A stretch of 6,971 nt of DNA from FEN-1297 sp964618785 (GTDB lineage: Bacteria > Bacteroidota > Ignavibacteria > Ignavibacteriales > Ignavibacteriaceae). This document shows positions 6,722-6,971 of the stretch, piece after piece (positions within the stretch are counted from its first letter, which is position 1; each line of letters starts with the position of its first letter). The stretch lies in NCBI GenBank assembly GCA_964618785.1, contig CAZUCY010000167.1:1-6971 (forward strand). The letters run 5' to 3'. The notes below the pieces were generated by a model. That model made no database searches, was not told where the DNA came from, and worked only from the letters and a program-made list of their open reading frames with translations. Both the position numbers and the translations under genes were made by a program.

Positions 6722-6892
6722 AATTAAATAATATGCTGCTATCTTACTTCATCAGGTAATCCAATACAGATATTCGTTTATGAAGTCTTTAAGGTTTTAA
6801 GTAAGCATTATCGTATATCTATTTTTAAAAGAATGTCCAATAGTTGGAGCCTTAAAGTTATATACATCATTTAACAGCTTACCATATGCAGC

Positions 6893-6971
6893 TTAAAATA
6901 CATACTTCAGTCCAAGATCGATTGTCCAGCCATAGTTTTCCTGAAGAGTTGGTCTTGGATCGCCCCAAAGC
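6893..6971 (-). CDS. C-terminal end of an outer-membrane beta-barrel protein, probably a TonB-dependent receptor (partial)
   Basis: Only the last 25 codons and a TAA stop (6893-6895) lie in the window; the rest runs off the right edge. The tail ends GWTIDLGLKYVF: alternating hydrophobic residues and a terminal phenylalanine, the signal recognised by the outer-membrane assembly (BAM) machinery. The preceding LWGDPRPTLQENY would be a loop before the last strand. In this setting a TonB-dependent receptor is the most likely identity, but any outer-membrane barrel would end this way. The terminator at 6700 fits this gene and implies a 3' untranslated tail of about 170 bases. Confidence 0.65.
   Translation of the reverse strand, partial: LWGDPRPTLQENYGWTIDLGLKYVF

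Noticed and set aside
6746..6786. Inverted repeat ACTTCAT / ATGAAGT
   Set aside because: Seven-base arms separated by 27 bases are expected by chance at this size, and no functional context supports them.
6722..6892. A small gene between the terminator and the right-hand gene
   Set aside because: The longest minus-strand frame I found with an ATG is about 20 codons, with no ribosome binding site or recognisable sequence.

Overview
The window is AT-rich (about one third G+C by eye) and looks like a chromosomal piece of a Bacteroidota-type bacterium, possibly the Ignavibacteria branch. The evidence is a TonB-dependent receptor with an N-terminal carboxypeptidase-regulatory-like domain, a family GH92 glycosidase, an AraC-type sugar regulator and a second outer-membrane barrel end. 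The lineage is an inference from gene families; no rRNA or other marker is present.

Layout. The minus strand carries, in transcription order, a GH92 glycoside hydrolase (4624 to 2282) and, 192 bp downstream, a TonB-dependent receptor that starts at 2089 and runs off the left edge with 696 codons present. To the right is an approximately 1.1 kb stretch (4625-5743) with no convincing gene. It holds a doubtful 95-codon ORF, a 48-codon ORF that may be a transposase remnant, three copies of a 26-nt imperfect hairpin, and two copies of a second motif (ACAGCTTCGCC) placed just after two of the hairpins. A plus-strand AraC-family regulator follows (5744-6634). A strong hairpin terminator (6700-6721) separates it from the end of a converging minus-strand gene (6893 to the right edge) that encodes the last 25 residues of an outer-membrane beta-barrel protein.

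How the genes may work together. A cupin-type AraC regulator, a secreted GH92 enzyme and an outer-membrane TonB receptor make a plausible small glycan-utilisation locus. The regulator would sense a sugar, the GH92 enzyme would trim mannose-type linkages outside the cytoplasm, and the receptor would import the product. The receptor is not a SusC-type protein and no SusD is visible. The link between regulator and enzyme is inferred from proximity only.

No clearly new biological system is visible. The least explained signal is the family of hairpin repeats in the intergenic stretch, where one base pair is swapped as a pair between two copies (G-C in one, C-G in the other).
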